In this document: in pieces, positions 33,401 through 47,799 of the stretch
How the letters are laid out: each line of letters begins with the position of its first letter
How positions within the stretch are numbered: position 1 is the stretch's first letter
Assembly: GCA_905331475.1 (NCBI GenBank)
Contig: CAJNYU010000028.1
Coordinates: 1 to 64,000, forward strand
DNA length: 64,000 nucleotides
DNA from: Rotaria socialis
Lineage: Eukaryota; Rotifera; Eurotatoria; Philodinida; Philodinidae
Reading direction: 5' to 3'
Program-made: the position numbers and the translations under genes
Notes under the pieces: model-generated
What the model was told of the DNA's origin: nothing
What the model saw: the letters and a program-made list of their open reading frames with translations, nothing else
Databases searched by the model: none

Positions 33401-35452
33401 CTTTTAAATAACCCGAAGGACAATTTTTATTGCATTGTTCCATTGGCGGACACGATTGACATTCACATAAAAGACATCCATTCGAGTCAGTTCGATATCC
33501 AAGGTGACAATTAAGTTTACAAGTAAATGATGATGGACAAACCGAAATACTCGCTGAAAACACAAGACAAGGAAAAAAAGGAATTTATTAATTATTATTC
33601 ATTAACAGCTGCTTTTGTATTTAGTAATTTCCAACTACAATATGTATGTCAATAATATATGGAGTTTTTCCTCAATCAATAGCGTACTAAATAGAGTAGA
33701 CATTGTTCAGACAAGCTAAAGAATGTTGTCATTTTATTCAAGGCTATTGCATTTGCTTTTTACCTTTCGAACATCTATACACAAAGCGAAAAGAAAATCA
33801 GAAAAACAAAACTAATTCAAGGGTATGAGAATGAACTGATTGCTTCATATTTTCTCAATATTAGAATGATCTCAAAGAGACCTTTGTATTTTGTATTCAT
33901 ATTTTTTTTTCTTCTAATTTCAATATAATTTATTCTTTATGCAACAACTGTAGAAATATCTTGTTAAGAAAATCGACGTATTTTGTCAGCTAAAGTACTA
34001 CTTCGCTCGACTGCCTAATCAAATATTGACTGATAGAAATGTAGATTTTCCTGTTTGATTTGATTATAGAAACAAGAAAAGCGACATTATGCTACGATTT
34101 ATTCCATTAATCATTCAAGGCTATTCGACTACTTTAATTTCGTTATGAACTTAACACTTATCGCAATAGAGAGCAAAAAACTAAAACTAAAATAACATCG
34201 AAGTAATCGTAGCAGACATTGCATTTCTTATAAAGTTCGTTTTCTTGCAATCGTTCGGCTTTTACAGGCGATTATTACGAATGTAGAAGATGTTTTATAT
34301 AATTAAATGGCTGCGTAGTTCTATAGAAAGTAATTTTGTATTGGTAAATATACAATGACTCAGGGCAAATCACCAGCAACTGTTCGTCTGTGATAATTGT
34401 TTCAATAGCATTCTGAAAACGTGGTAAAACTTACATACGCTCCCGTAATGAGTTAGTGCATATGAGAAGGTCAAACTATTGAATCTACTACTAGGAAACA
34501 TTCTGTAAAGCAAAATATGACAATTGTTCTTCGTGTATGACGTTTTTTTTTTGTGTATGTAAAGATGTTTACGTCTTGATAACAAAATAAACTAGAAATT
34601 CTAATAGTATTAAAAACAATTAGATGGATTCCTGTCTAAAAATCTATCAATCAAAATCTTGTTCTTCTTACTTGTTATGGAAGCTAAACAGACGCGTTTT
34701 CCACAGGCTGTATCGCAGCATTTATTATCGCCCGGGCAATCCGTATCAAAACGACAATCGGATTGAATAATTTCGGTTGGATCGCAATTACCAGTAGCAT
34801 CAAGAACTTTTGGACAAACGCCTAATTTGCGAATAGGTTCCATACCTTTAACGACAGAGTCTAATGGTTCTGCATAATCATCAAGATATTCATCTTCTTC
34901 GCCAAATGTATTTTTGTCCGATGTTTCATCTTCGTCGTACTCATAGTAATCATCATACGATAAATCGTCAGCTGTTTTATTCTTGTTAGTACTCGCTGTT
35001 ACTATTGGAGTCGTCGTAGACGATGATAGACTACCACGATTGTCAGCAAGTATTCTTGTACCGCCCGATTTAGCTAATAGACGAGGTGCTAATGGTGGTT
35101 GCTGTTGTTGTTGTTGTGATACTGATGACGCAAGTAAAGTTTTAGAAACCTTATTTTGGTTTAAATCATCTTTTAAACTACAATAGACACAATTCGAGAC
35201 ATCATCTTGATTACTATCATCGCATTTTGGATTTATACGACAGATCTCTGTCTCTGCATTACAATTAAGAGCCTAAATAATCAGGAAGAAAAACAAAATT
35301 CTTAAATAAATCCTTTTCTTTTTTCTCTTATTGCATAGTTTCTATTTTACCTGACATTTCTCATTAAAATTAATATTTGACTTTGCAGCATCTGCATAAA
35401 CCAAAACAAGTAAAAGGCATAATCCAAATAAAGTTTTAACCATGAATTTCAT
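30421..35452 (-). CDS. Secreted/membrane protein with WAP domain, antistasin-type repeats and one TM helix
   Basis: Read on the minus strand from ATG at 35452 (signal peptide MKFMVKTLFGLCLLLVLVYA). An acidic D/E/Y-rich linker and a WAP four-disulfide domain (GVCPKVL...CGKRVC, about 34680-34830) come first. After a 1.1 kb intron, cysteine-rich antistasin-like repeats follow (NGCLLCEC, FGCNICEC, KGCPTCAC, NGCEICQC, AGCELCEC spacing). A 90-residue extracellular module, a transmembrane helix (LYIAAILLGLTAIIFAGVYVL) and a cytoplasmic tail with Tyr motifs (PIYDTSY, DDLYHAV) complete it, ending at TAA 30421. About a dozen exons, phases checked at most junctions. WAP and antistasin modules often inhibit serine proteases; the overall layout recalls CRIM1-like proteins but is not one I can name. 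A second possible first exon at 32335 is listed separately. Confidence 0.72.
32245..32335 (-). CDS. Alternative first exon (second signal peptide) for the antistasin-repeat membrane protein
   Basis: ATG at 32335 begins MIKFLSFVLTSFLLCQ, a good signal peptide. The exon ends with ATA G before GTTTGA at about 32245. Joined to the acceptor at about 32181, it continues in frame into the antistasin repeats (VSAPIAPP). The longer transcript enters the same acceptor in the same phase (GCA G). The shorter product would lack the WAP domain and first repeats. This could be an internal promoter of one gene, or a separate downstream gene whose neighbour ends differently. The donor GTTTGA is weaker than GTAAGT. 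Confidence 0.5.
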
Positions 35453-36180
35453 TGTATCGATTTTCTTTTAACTAAAATTATAATCACAAATCTTTATGCT
35501 ACACATGAGTATTCTCTTTCATCATTTGACCCTCGCTACATGCATCGCTGTTCAGTTTAGTATTCGATCAAAAAAAAAAGGGTACATGCTCGCCTCGTTT
35601 TTTTTGTATTCTTCTCTCTTTCTCCCCTACAATTTCAAGTGGCTTGTCAATACAATACACATATATAAATATCAACCTACATATATACACTCACTAAGTG
35701 TGTATATCGATTGGGTATGTTATGCCTGTCTGCATGCATTCTAAACAAAACTAAATGAGCGACAGAATAGATGAATCAAAATTGTCTAAAACCAGAAAAG
35801 GAAGGAAGCGGGAAAAGAAACTGGCTAACGAGCAAGAACCACATTTTGCATGCTCCAGTAAATACTTTTTCTTGCCAATGATAATAATGATTATTACATA
35901 GAACAAGTCAGAGCATTGCATACAACGCAGTTATAACATGAATATCTGATGAGTGTACAGCCGTGAGCGAGCGAGAGAGAGAGAGAGAGACGAACTACTT
36001 TCGTGCATAGGATGTATAGATCATCATTAGATTCGGTACAGGGTTTTTGCGTGTCAGTTGACATTGAAATGAAGAAGAAGAAGAAGAATGAGAAAAAGAA
36101 AGAGACATAAATGATGATCGAGGTATTATACATCGATGATTAGCAGATATGTCTACTGCTATTGAAACGTCACACAGATG

Positions 36181-36200
36181 CACACACACACACACACACA
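36181..36200. repeat. CA microsatellite
   Basis: Ten CA units in the gene-free stretch. Confidence 0.85.
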
Positions 36201-36844
36201 TGTATGATAAATATATATTTCGAGGATGTAATTGATGACATCAGCACACCCTATATTCATGATTAATTCACTTGGGTATTACTATTATACTTTATCATTA
36301 TTTCTTTTTTTTTCTCTTCTCTCTAAGAAAGAAAAGCATACCCATGAACAAGTATCACTTCAGTTTTATAGATAGTTAGTCTTTTATATACGATGCACAC
36401 ATGTGTATCAATTCGGCTAATCGATCTTATGTATTTATTACTCGCAACACTTGAGTTCTTACAATAACAATACGTACCTCATAATGGCGATTATGTCGTT
36501 CGTAAAATGATATATATATATTATTATGTTTTTTATGAGAACTTTATACTTAAATATATATATGATTGATTTTTCTTTATTTTAATAGAAACTAATAAGC
36601 TTATTCTAAGACGTAATATCATGTAATAACATATTTTTCCTATCTTAAACGACATAACCATTTATATATCATATTGCTTTGCTACAAGTATATGTAACTA
36701 TATAATATACTATCATCGAGAACACGCCAAGGTTATCTGAGCATATGAGATTTTGATCGTTTACTAACGTCAAAGGAAATAATTTTGCGACCTTTGTTGA
36801 GGATGGAAGACAGGGAGGAAAGAAAGAAAGTAAATAAATGATAG

Positions 36845-36869
36845 TATATATATATATATATATATATAT
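36845..36869. repeat. TA microsatellite
   Basis: About twelve TA units in the gene-free stretch. Confidence 0.85.
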
Positions 36870-39800
36870 GAACTTCAATACTTTGTCTTAATCTCTTTCT
36901 ATTCTTTTTTTCATCAAAATGGCGTTGAAAAAACGCAGCTGATGGATAAAATGAAACACACATCTGTCAATAGTTAGTCAGATGATATCATCGTGTAGCA
37001 AGTAGATCAATTATTACTCTTACAATCTCTAATATATTCTTCAATGAAGATAATCGACAGGAAATATGCATTTATTCAAAAAAATTCTTCCTTGTATTTT
37101 TATGATAGCACTCACTTAACTGAGTTGTATTTCCTTTGATTAGCTGAAATGTATATTTAAATAGTTTTATGATCGAACATGCTTATGTATACATGACAAA
37201 ACGGTCAATATTGTCCGCACTTCTATTATTGCCCAATATCTTACGTCACACTCTCGTACACTTTCACTCAATATCAATCAATAAAAAAACGTGTTTCGAA
37301 TATATATATAAATCTGTATATGCTTATGGTAGACGCCTTTGTATGAGGAAGAGATAAAACTTACCTTATCTTCGCTGTTCGCTGGGTTTATTTTTTTTGT
37401 GAAAATGATGTACCGCGAAAAAAAGTACGCACAATCTCTATCACATGAAAATTGAATCGATTTGAGGACGAAGAAGAAGTGATGCCGACAAATTTACGTA
37501 GTATGTATGTAAGTGAATGCAATACTCGAGAATAGTAGCGGAATACTCGGCCGATTTCTTCGCTTTATGGGCTTGCCATCCAATAGTGTGAAAAAATAAA
37601 GGAAGAAGAAAGAAGAAAAAGAGAACAGAAAAGAATGTAACAGCAGAATAACGAAAAAGAATAACGTTTGTAACAAGCATGCATCTATACACAAACACAC
37701 TATACAAAAAAATGTTATATTCAGTGATCAGCTGTACGGTCTTGTAACGGTTTGACATCTCCGCCATACCCGAAACGCTCGATATAGTTTAGTACACAAT
37801 GGAATAGAACCTATTTCCTAGAGAATTTACAAGAGATACGAGGGATGTAATAGAAACATATATACATGTATATAACACTATTCAATGCATTTGATAGACG
37901 CAACATGAAAAAGAATAGCACCAGCAGAATTCTTCGTCTTCTCATCAATCGTGTGAATTGTTATATTTAATTTCTAGACGACAGTTGTTCGTATGCTAGG
38001 GCTGATAGATCATCGTCATCTGTCTATTACCATCATGTTTTTCATTGTAGTTCAATCGTTACCAGACGTACAGAAGATAACCAGAAGCGTAAACACTTAT
38101 ATTAGACAATCTGTTGTGCGTAAAAAACAGTCATATCAACACGACGGAATATTAATTGTTACGTAAGACACGGACATTAGGAGAAGACACAAAGGCAAAA
38201 CAAATCAATGTTTGATGCTATTTACTCATTGCACTGCACATTCCTTTCATTACAAAGAATAAAACTTATCGGCTATTTTGTTTACTCATCTGCCGAACGC
38301 TTTGAAAAATGATAAGCAAAACAAAAATAACAACTAGAGTTTTGTTTTTTCTATTTCCACAACTAAACGCATAGAAATTTCGCATAAACACTTTATATGG
38401 TAACAATCAGAAAGAAAAATCTTGTCTTTATATTATTATACATTAGTTTTTGTCATCAATATTTCCTTCGTTTCTTTTTTTTTCTATCGACTCGTTAACA
38501 CATGCATATAAGACCTTCGATCAAAGTGTTGAAATAATAACACTCCTCTATGTCAGTTGTTTGAAGTAAAACATATCCGTTTGAGGGAAAAAAAGAAAAT
38601 AAATTATCAGCCATACCACTCGAACAAATGTGAAAGAAAATTATTTTATTGAAAGTAGTAGTAATCGTATTGATTTCATACAAAAAAAAAGAATGAAAAG
38701 AACTTTTTATACTAATAGTAGTCAGCTACTATACTTTGCATTTCCAACATTTTTTCTCTTTCGTGCTCATTATTAAAGCATTTATGTACGTGCATGACTC
38801 TCTCTTTAGTAATTTTGGCGCACAAAACTCGCTTATACAGCTTCTCTCTCTCTCTCTCTTTTGAATGCATATGCATTAGAGACTAGTTTTACGTCTTCTG
38901 GAGAACTATATCACTAATTAGGTATTGAGAAGAGAAAAAGAACAAAATAGAAATGCTTCCAAAAATAAGCTGTGCTGGCATAGGTCGATCGTCCTGAAAT
39001 TGGTAATAAAACAGCAACGAAACGATAAATAATTGTAGGAAAATCGAATGACACATCAAATATGAATATTCAATCACATCACTTGAACGCGTAACTCTTC
39101 AAAGAGAAAGCAAAAAGTGAAAGTCAAATTTTCAACTAAATTGATGCTAACAGAAACATGAATGAAACAGAACTGCGCACTGGTTTTTTGTTTTATTTTG
39201 CATGAAGTTTTCTTGTCGTCAATGGCTTCAGGCAATTATTATTATCTTGACTATACGTCTCTCTCTCTCTCTGGGAACTAATGAAAAACCATGGCGTTCA
39301 TCGTTTCTTCTCCCGGCTCATTATTATCCATTATTAAAACAAGTAATGCAATCCATGCTCGTGTCTTATTCAAATTAAAAAAAGTCGGCATGTTGTCTTG
39401 TTTTGAGCAAACCTGCGTTTCCTTTTATGTCTTCATTTCCTACATTCATTTGAATGAATGAGTGCACTCTCTGATCAATCTAATAAATAGTAATCATTCA
39501 TTTAACATTGTGATAAGTGTTCAATTGCATTTATGCTCAGTTTGCTACGGCCATCGGAAACTGTTCGTTAAGATTGATTACAAAGAAAAATAGTTCTCGA
39601 GCAAAAATAAACAAATTCTTTTAGATGTTAAGAGTACTCAATAATAACGAAATCAAATTTTGTTTGTATTCAATTCTCGTACGAGATTTTAACCAATCAC
39701 TGCCGCTCTATGAATTCAGTGAATATTTCCAAGCTGGGCAATATAATGATGTTTTTTCTTGTCGCCATTACTAATCAACATAGCACAGTTATGAAGTTGC

Positions 39801-42518
39801 ATACATATGTACTTAAAATTTAGAGTAAGTGATATTTTATTGCTAAAGAGAAACGTTTATTATTCTTGATGGGCTATAAACTTTGATCTATGAAAAAGAA
39901 AAATATCAAAACAAGTTATAAAGTTATTATGGCTTCATTCATGTTTCATTTAGAGAATTTTTTAATTAAATTAATGTTTGCAGTCAGAACTATAAAAGGA
40001 TTTTATAAATACATAAAAGAATCATTTATTGTAACTGATTCATCGTAATCCAATGCACTTATCAACGGCAATATAATGTTTGTCTGCCAAAGAGACATTA
40101 ACCAATGACAATAACAGCAGATCAGAAGGAAAAGGGTTGTCGTTATTCCTAATGTGGGCTACACATTCGACGTCATTGAAGCATTGGTTTATACTTTTTT
40201 GTGCGCAAATTCTTGCCTTTTGTTTCTCTCGACAACTCGTACGAGAGTATGATCCATGGAATATAAATAACTATATTTACAATAAAAGAGATCTCAGGTG
40301 GAGTTAGAGCTTGAAATGTAATATTAGCCATAATTAAAATCAGATGTAAGCCAGTATCATTTAACATGAGTATGATCATATGTCATCAGTAAATATCGAG
40401 TCCAAAGTCAGTTTTTGTTGAGAAATACATATTGATTGTTGTGATGTTCTATTTTCTCGATTAATGGCAGATATTCTGATGAATCATATGCAGTAAACAG
40501 TGGAATTTGGTTACAAAAAAATAAGGTTAAAAATTCGTAAATAATCTGGACGTGTCTCATGGGGACTTTCACATCTGTTTTGTTATCCGTATCACAAATA
40601 TATATATACGTATATAGGTTAAATGCGTTGCATCATCGAGATTAAAAAGTTAGTCAATCAGAAAGTCTCTTTCCATCAATGAAACATTTTTTTTTGTCTA
40701 TATGATAGAACAAAGTATAAATAATAAATATCATTTGATAAGAAAAGAAGAACACTTGAAATTAACAAGGGAGCCTCTTCGAATTTCAATGATACTTTTT
40801 TGTTCTTTCTCGTCAGACACAACTGAGTGTCCTAGTACAAAAATTCACATTTTTTATTGCTTCTTTCACAAGTTATGTTGAGATTTTCTAAATTTCATTT
40901 ACATCCATTAATTAGAAGAAGACCTTGCATTTTCCTAAAGAATATCTTTATTCTAGTTAGACAAAATATTCCGATGAAAAATCGTGTAGGTTTATTTCTG
41001 ATCGAAATGTCACAAAAATATGAGCATACCTTTTTTAAAGCAACCATAGAATTTTGAATCCTAAAATTATTAAAACAGAATTGATGTGTTGAAAAACTTG
41101 TTATCAGAAACTATAACAATAATTACGGGTGATTTAACGGTAAGGTTTCTTGCTTTTGAAGAACGACCGAAAGAATGTTGACGATTTCCGAGAAGCTTTT
41201 GAGGTCGCTCAAATTCATTTTCGGTAGCCTGTTTTTTATTTGCTCAAGTATTTTTATGTAATTTTAACATATCCATTCATGCCATCTGTTGCATACTCCA
41301 GAAAATTTTCACATGAATATATTACGAATATTGAATGAAAAAAATCCAGATTTCTAATTATTCATCGATCGCCATAAAACATGAGTTTTTGCTTAGAACT
41401 AGATGATTGGTTTTAACAATCTGAAAAGGAAGAAACTGTTTTCTTTTGAGAAAGCTGAGATTTTTTTCTTCATAAAAATTATGTTTAGACAAAAACAATT
41501 AGCAGGTATTAATTTTAATTCGAATCTATTTCACGCCCTGTACTTCTCATAATGAAGCAGTTATAGGAACTGTTCGGAACACAATAATGTTGTAATCGTG
41601 CTCGTAGTTAATTAAAATATTTTATTTCGAAAATTTACATACAATTTCAAACGACTTTCCTTCACGAAAACAAATGCATACTCGTTGAATCCTCGTTAAT
41701 CAAGGCTTATTTGCTTACAAAACATGTACAGAATGCGAAAAAAATCTACCTGTCACACTACGACGCAGCGACGATGATTCTAAAAGAAAACCGACGAATC
41801 TGTTAATATCTTTGTTGCATTTAAAAAATTTGATTTTGACATTTCTGTTAAATGATGTACTAGTAAAGAGCATGGTTTGAAACATTTTTCTTAGCAGTAA
41901 AAGGTTCAAAAATACCTTTCTTTTTGTGATTACAACCGAGCACGTTTTTTTCAAAGGCTCGCCGTGTTCATTGTATGATTTTACAATATATGTTGTTTAC
42001 AGAGTCGCTCGACGTTAATAGTTCAATATCTAGCGACCTCTTATCTATTAGCTTAAGGCTGAAGCAATAAACCAATGAGTAAAAAAAAATCTTGTTATTT
42101 GTTTTGCTTTGCTTTTCTTGTTGATCAGTTTTGGCAATATCTCGTTACTGCTCATCATGTTTTATCTTTATAATTGAAAATGAAAAGAAATCAATTTTAG
42201 CATGATTTGTTCTTAGTTTTAGATCTTTTGTCAAAGTAACATATTTTTCAACGAATAATGACAGATTCAAAATATTTCTCAACAACACGAAAAGGTATGA
42301 TAGAATTCCTATGTTCAATGACAATGTTGTTTTGAGTCATCGCCATGTTATTCGATCCCGTTATATTACTCATACGATGTGAAGGAAATTAAGCAAATAA
42401 AACCGACCTATTGTCTGCTTTGACTCGTACACGTGTCTATGCAGAGGTAAAGAGAAGAAGAAAAAAAGGATACAGGTAGGATGCACATACACATATAAAT
42501 GACCACCTTCGCCCTCTG

Positions 42519-42519
<1 letters not shown>

Positions 42520-42554
<35 letters not shown>

Positions 42555-42556
42555 TT
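42520..42556. repeat. TTTC microsatellite
   Basis: About nine TTTC units about 400 nt upstream of the beta-adaptin start; related pyrimidine-rich tracts recur nearby. Confidence 0.85.
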
Positions 42557-42961
42557 TCATTTTCTTTTTAATCGTTCTCTTGTGTATTGGTCAAAGGAAG
42601 ACTGAAATCTCGATTGTCACATATTTACATATATATTTTGTTTCTTTCTTTTTGGAATATAATCGTCAAGCAAAATAGTATCTTAGAACATTTTTTTTCT
42701 TTCTTTCTTGCACATGAGGTGACGACGACAACGACGACAGGCTTTTTTATTCTTAGAACATAATCATCATCGTTTTGCAGTTTGCCTCCTTGTGAAACAG
42801 CACATACTTCAGTTGTTCTCGCCTTCTTGCCTTTATCAAACTTAGGGCGTGCATTTTTCTTCTCGGTTCCTTCACTATCATATCATTCATTTTAAATCAT
42901 TGCGTCCTAGTTGACTTTCTTATTTTTGATTGAAAGATAAAAATTTTAAAAACTAATAAAA

Positions 42962-45900
42962 ATGGCTGCTATGTATGAAGCTGAAGCGAAGAAAGGTACT
43001 CGTTTTTTAAGGTAAAACAAATTTAATTGGTTTATATTTATATCTAGGTGAAATTTATGAACTCAAAGCTGAATTGAACAGCGATAAACGTGATCGTAAA
43101 AAAGAAGCTGTAAAAAAGGTAGAAATTTTTCCCTGCAAACGAATTAAATATATTTTTTTCTTGTTATTCTCTAGGTTATTGCAAGTATGACAGTTGGGAA
43201 AGATGTTAGGTAAATGAATAGATCAACGAATTTTGATTTTTCTAATCAAGATGTATTTCTGTAGTCAACTCTTTCCTGATGTTGTCAATTGTATGCAAAC
43301 AGATAATCTTGAATTAAAAAAACTTGTTTATCTCTATTTAATGAATTATGCTAAAACACAACCGGAAATGGCTATTCTTGCCGTTAATACATTTGCAAAA
43401 GTACTATAACAAAAATAATAATCATTTTTATTTCGATGTATTTCTTCAATTAGGATTGCAATGATCCAAATCCATTGATTCGTGCATTGGCTGTACGTAC
43501 CATGGGTTGTATACGTGTAGATAAAATAACTGAACATTTATGTGAACCATTACGTAAATGTTTAAAAGATGAAGATCCGTATGTTCGAAAAACGGCTGCT
43601 GTTTGTGTAGCAAAATTATATGATATTAATCAACAACTTGTTGATGATCAAGGTTTTCTTGATATGTTAAGAGATTTATTATCGGATTCAAATCCTATGG
43701 TTAGCTTTATTTTTTGTGAAGAAAATTTGATGAATAAAAACGTTGATTTTTCTATGCAGGTTGTTGCAAATGCTGTTGCAGCATTAAGCGAAATAGCTGA
43801 ACAGTCACCACAAACGAAAGTCTTCGATTTAACTGGACCAACTATTAATAAACTTTTAACGGCACTCAACGAATGTACCGAATGGGGACAAGTTTTTATA
43901 CTTGATGCTATTGCAAATTATTCACCTAAGGTTTGATTATTCAGAGTGAACTAGAAAATTTTTACCTCCATGTAATGAATCCAGCTGGCTCAGTTACTTG
44001 TAACTTTTCATTTCCTCGACTGTTTTTGAGTCGTTCAAAATCATCTATTCCTTTTGTTCATAGCAAAAGCTGCAAGTTCCTATTTATTACCAATAGGAAA
44101 TTATGCATCACTAACATTGAACTAGTTCTTTGTTTTGGCTTACGAACTGTTTACATATTTTGCATAAGAGTCGTTTTATATATTATGAATTTATAATAGA
44201 AAATAGATTAAGGTTACTGATGACTGGGATAAAAGAAAATGGTTGCCTGGCTTTTTATGCAAAATGCTACTAGCATATCTTTAATCAAGAAACTTCTATA
44301 TTATAGTTCGCAAAAAGATTATGCTACTAAGATTATATATCAAACTGGCAAACATGAGAATAATGATTTTCGGAAAGAAATACATCATTTTTCATCTCGA
44401 CGATCTTAGCATAGAATTGAAGAAAAGAAATTTCATTGTTTTAGTTTATTAAAAGCTCTAGACAATACACAGGAAGAATCTTAATCTGATGCTTTGGTGT
44501 GTCAAATAGACAGTGCCGTTGAATCAGTCTAAAATTACCCAATAGGGAGTCAATGATTGATTAAAGTTTAGCAGAAATTTGATATGTTGTATTTCACTTT
44601 CAATAAGACCAAAGGCGGAATCAGTTATTTTTCATGTGTATTTCGTAAATCTGATTAAATGCTTTTTATTTGTATCTATGAAAAAAAAAAGATTATACAG
44701 TAACGCAATCGGAGGACAATTTCAACCTTAGAATTCATTTAATAGCCGACTTTTTCTACGTAATTATTTTTATTTAGGATGATAAAGAAGCGCAAAGTGT
44801 TTGTGAACGCATCACGCCACGTCTCGCTCACGCAAATGCTGCTGTTGTTCTATCGGCTGTTAAAGTAATTACTTTCGCAGCCTAGTTTTTTTTAAAAATT
44901 ATATATCTAATTCATTAATTGGAATAGGTATTGATGAAATTCCTTGAATTAGTCGATCAACATAGTGAATTTGTTCAAGGTTTACATCGTAAATTGGCAC
45001 CACCGTTAGTTACGCTCTTATCAGCTGAACCCGAAATTCAATATGTTGCATTACGTAACATTAATTTAATTGTACAAAAACGGTAACACGATCATTTCAT
45101 TGTTAGAAGACTTCCGAGGACGACTCTCGAGACCGATTATGATATTTCTTGTTATTGTTGCATAAATGACAGTAAACATCCATTAAGACGGGCGCTATCT
45201 ATTGACATAACATATATTGATACGAATGGCAAATCGATGAGTCAAAGCTTAGCTTGAAAATACGTTCGATATGAAAGACTTGAGTGATGCATAGATAAAA
45301 ATAGAATAATTTTGGAGCCGCCTCGATGTCCTCCATTGGTTTGTAACTCAAAGATATTTGTCTATCTCTAGAAATATCAATTTTCCACTATGAAATAAAA
45401 GTATCTTTGAGAGAAGAGGCCAATCGAATAATCTTGCTCATTCTTAAATAAATTAACTTTTGATGAAAATATCTATTTTTAGACCGGATATATTGAAAAA
45501 TGAAATGAAAGTTTTCTTTGTTAAATATAATGATCCAATCTATGTTAAACTTGAAAAACTTGATATAATGATACGTTTAACAAATGCAACCAATATTGCA
45601 CAGGTTTTAGCTGAATTAAAAGAGTAAATTCTCTCTAATAAGAATGTTTACAATTGATACGAATTCAAAATAATTGTTTAGATATGCAACTGAAGTAGAT
45701 GTAGATTTCGTTCGTAAATCAGTACGTGCTATTGGCCGATGTGCAATTAAAGTCGAACAAGCGGCGGAAAGATGTGTTAGTACATTAATTGATCTGATTC
45801 AAACAAAAGTTAATTATGTTGTACAAGAAGCAATTGTTGTCATTAAAGTAAATTTTCAAAAAAAAAAGACAAGACGTTTTTTTTAATCTAAAATTATGTT

Positions 45901-47799
45901 TAGGATATTTTCCGAAAATATCCAAATAAATACGAAAGCATTATTGCAACACTATGCGAAAATCTTGATTCACTTGATGAACCTGAAGCTCGGTAGAATT
46001 TGAAGAAAAATGAATTTTTCTGTTACGATAAATATTTCTATTCTAGCGCATCGATGATCTGGATTATTGGCGAATATGCTGAACGTATTGATAATGCTGA
46101 TGAGTTACTCGAAGGTTTTCTTGATGGTTTCAAAGATGAAAATAGTCAAGTACAATTACAATTGTTAACAGCAATAGTTAAACTTTTTCTTAAAAAGCCA
46201 ACTGAAACTCCACAAGAATTAGTTACACGTGTTCTAACTCTGGTTACACAAGTAAGTTTAACGTTTATTGGGAAAAAAAACGAAGATTTCTTTTTAAAAA
46301 TATAGGAAACAGATAATCCTGATTTGCGTGATCGTGGTTACATTTATTGGCGTCTTCTATCAACAGATCCTAAAGCAGCGAAAGAAGTTGTTTTAGCTGA
46401 AAAACCATTGATTTCAGAAGAAACTGATTTACTTGAACCGACACTTCTCGATGAACTTATTTGTCATATAGGAACATTAGCATCCGTTTATCATAAACCA
46501 CCAAATGCATTTGTCGAAGGTCGACATTCATTGAAAAAGAATCTTCCACTTCGTTCAGGTGCTGATGCTGGTGATGATGACGACGGAGTCGGTCAAGACA
46601 TGATGTCATCTAATCAGCAACAACAGCAACAAACAGTTGTTATTGGTGCAAATGTTGGTTCATTAATCGATGATTTCGATATATTAGGACCCATGCCAAC
46701 TACACAACAAACAACAAATATTATGGGCCAAGCACCACCAAGAGCTGCATCCGCTGTACCAAATCTACTTGATGATGAACTTTCCTCGATTCTTGCACTT
46801 GATTCAAATATCGGTGGTGCTCAAACACCTCAATCTCAAATTCCGATAATGACTACAGCAACTTCATTTCCAATAAATCCAGCGGCGAAGAGTGCAAATT
46901 TACTTGATGATTTATTCGGTGATTTGAACTTAGGTGGAGGTAGCTCCGGACTTTTATATTCAGGTCCAAGTGCTTTTGTTTTACCTAAAGAAGTAAGTCT
47001 GTTTTTTTGTTGAATGTAAAGAACATCCACATCCTTGAAACGATTACTATTCTTAGATTTGGTTGAGTGCTCAAAAAGGCAAAGGTCTTGAAGTATCCGG
47101 TACATTTGCTCGTCGTAACAATCAAATCGTAATGGAAATGGACTTTTCCAATAAAGCATTACAACCAATGAGTGATTTAGCATTACAACTTAATCGCAAT
47201 AGTTTTTGTTTAACTCCAGCTCAGCCATTGCAAGTAACGACTCCCTTATTTCCCAATCAAAATGTATCAACACAATTAGTATTAAATACGAATGGACAAA
47301 TGATGAAAATGGAACCGTTAACCACTCTTCAAGTTGCCATTAAGAATAATGTTGACGTGTTTTATTTTGCGTGTACTGTACCCATTCATATTTACTTTAC
47401 TCAAGATAGTGAAACAGATAAAATGGCATTTGTTCAATCGTGGCAAGATATTCCTGAAAGTAACGAAATTAAACATCAACTACAAAATGTTCATGGATTA
47501 TCCATTGATGATTTACAAAATAAATTACGTTTAAATAATATTCATACAGTAACAAGAACAATAATTGAACAGAAAGAAATGCTCTATCAAGCAATGAAAT
47601 TAACTAACGGAATAGTTGTACTTGCTGAATTGAAAATTACGCCCGGAAATAGAACAATAGCGGTAAACTTTTATTTTACAAAATAAAAGCTTTTCTTTGA
47701 CAAAATACTTTTTTGTTCTAGTTCTCACTTAAAACCAAAGTTCCAGATGTTGCAAAATTAGTTGTGCAAGCCTACGAACTTATTCTTGGTAGTAACTAG
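42962..47799 (+). CDS. AP2B1: Beta-adaptin, AP-1/AP-2 large subunit
   Basis: Large subunit of the AP-1/AP-2 clathrin adaptors; acts in vesicle budding at the trans-Golgi and plasma membrane. About 13 exons from ATG at 42962. The trunk of HEAT-type repeats is very conserved: [80 protein letters not shown] hinge follows, rich in Asp/Gln and with clathrin-box-like LIDDFDIL and LLDDLFGDL. The C-terminal ear runs from [14 protein letters not shown] to [21 protein letters not shown]. Two long introns occur at 43931-44777 and about 45083-45481. Invertebrates usually have one gene serving both AP-1 and AP-2, so the symbol stands for that shared beta1/2 subunit. Confidence 0.95.

Larger units (their letters stand above)
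35453..42961. other. 7.5 kb gene desert with many microsatellites
   Basis: No open frame here looks like protein. Simple repeats are frequent: GA at 35973-35990, CA at 36181-36200, TA at 36845-36869, CT at about 38843-38859 and 39258-39272, and TTTC at 42520-42556. The stretch is far longer than other spacers in the window. It may hold regulatory sequence for the flanking genes, non-coding RNAs, or simply decayed DNA; nothing in the sequence decides this. Confidence 0.5.

Noticed and set aside
36669..36963. Minus-strand frames rich in Tyr/Ile repeats
   Set aside because: They translate the TA microsatellite and have no protein features.
43933..44196. Reading frame inside the large beta-adaptin intron
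   Set aside because: It begins at the donor site and has no recognised features; intronic.
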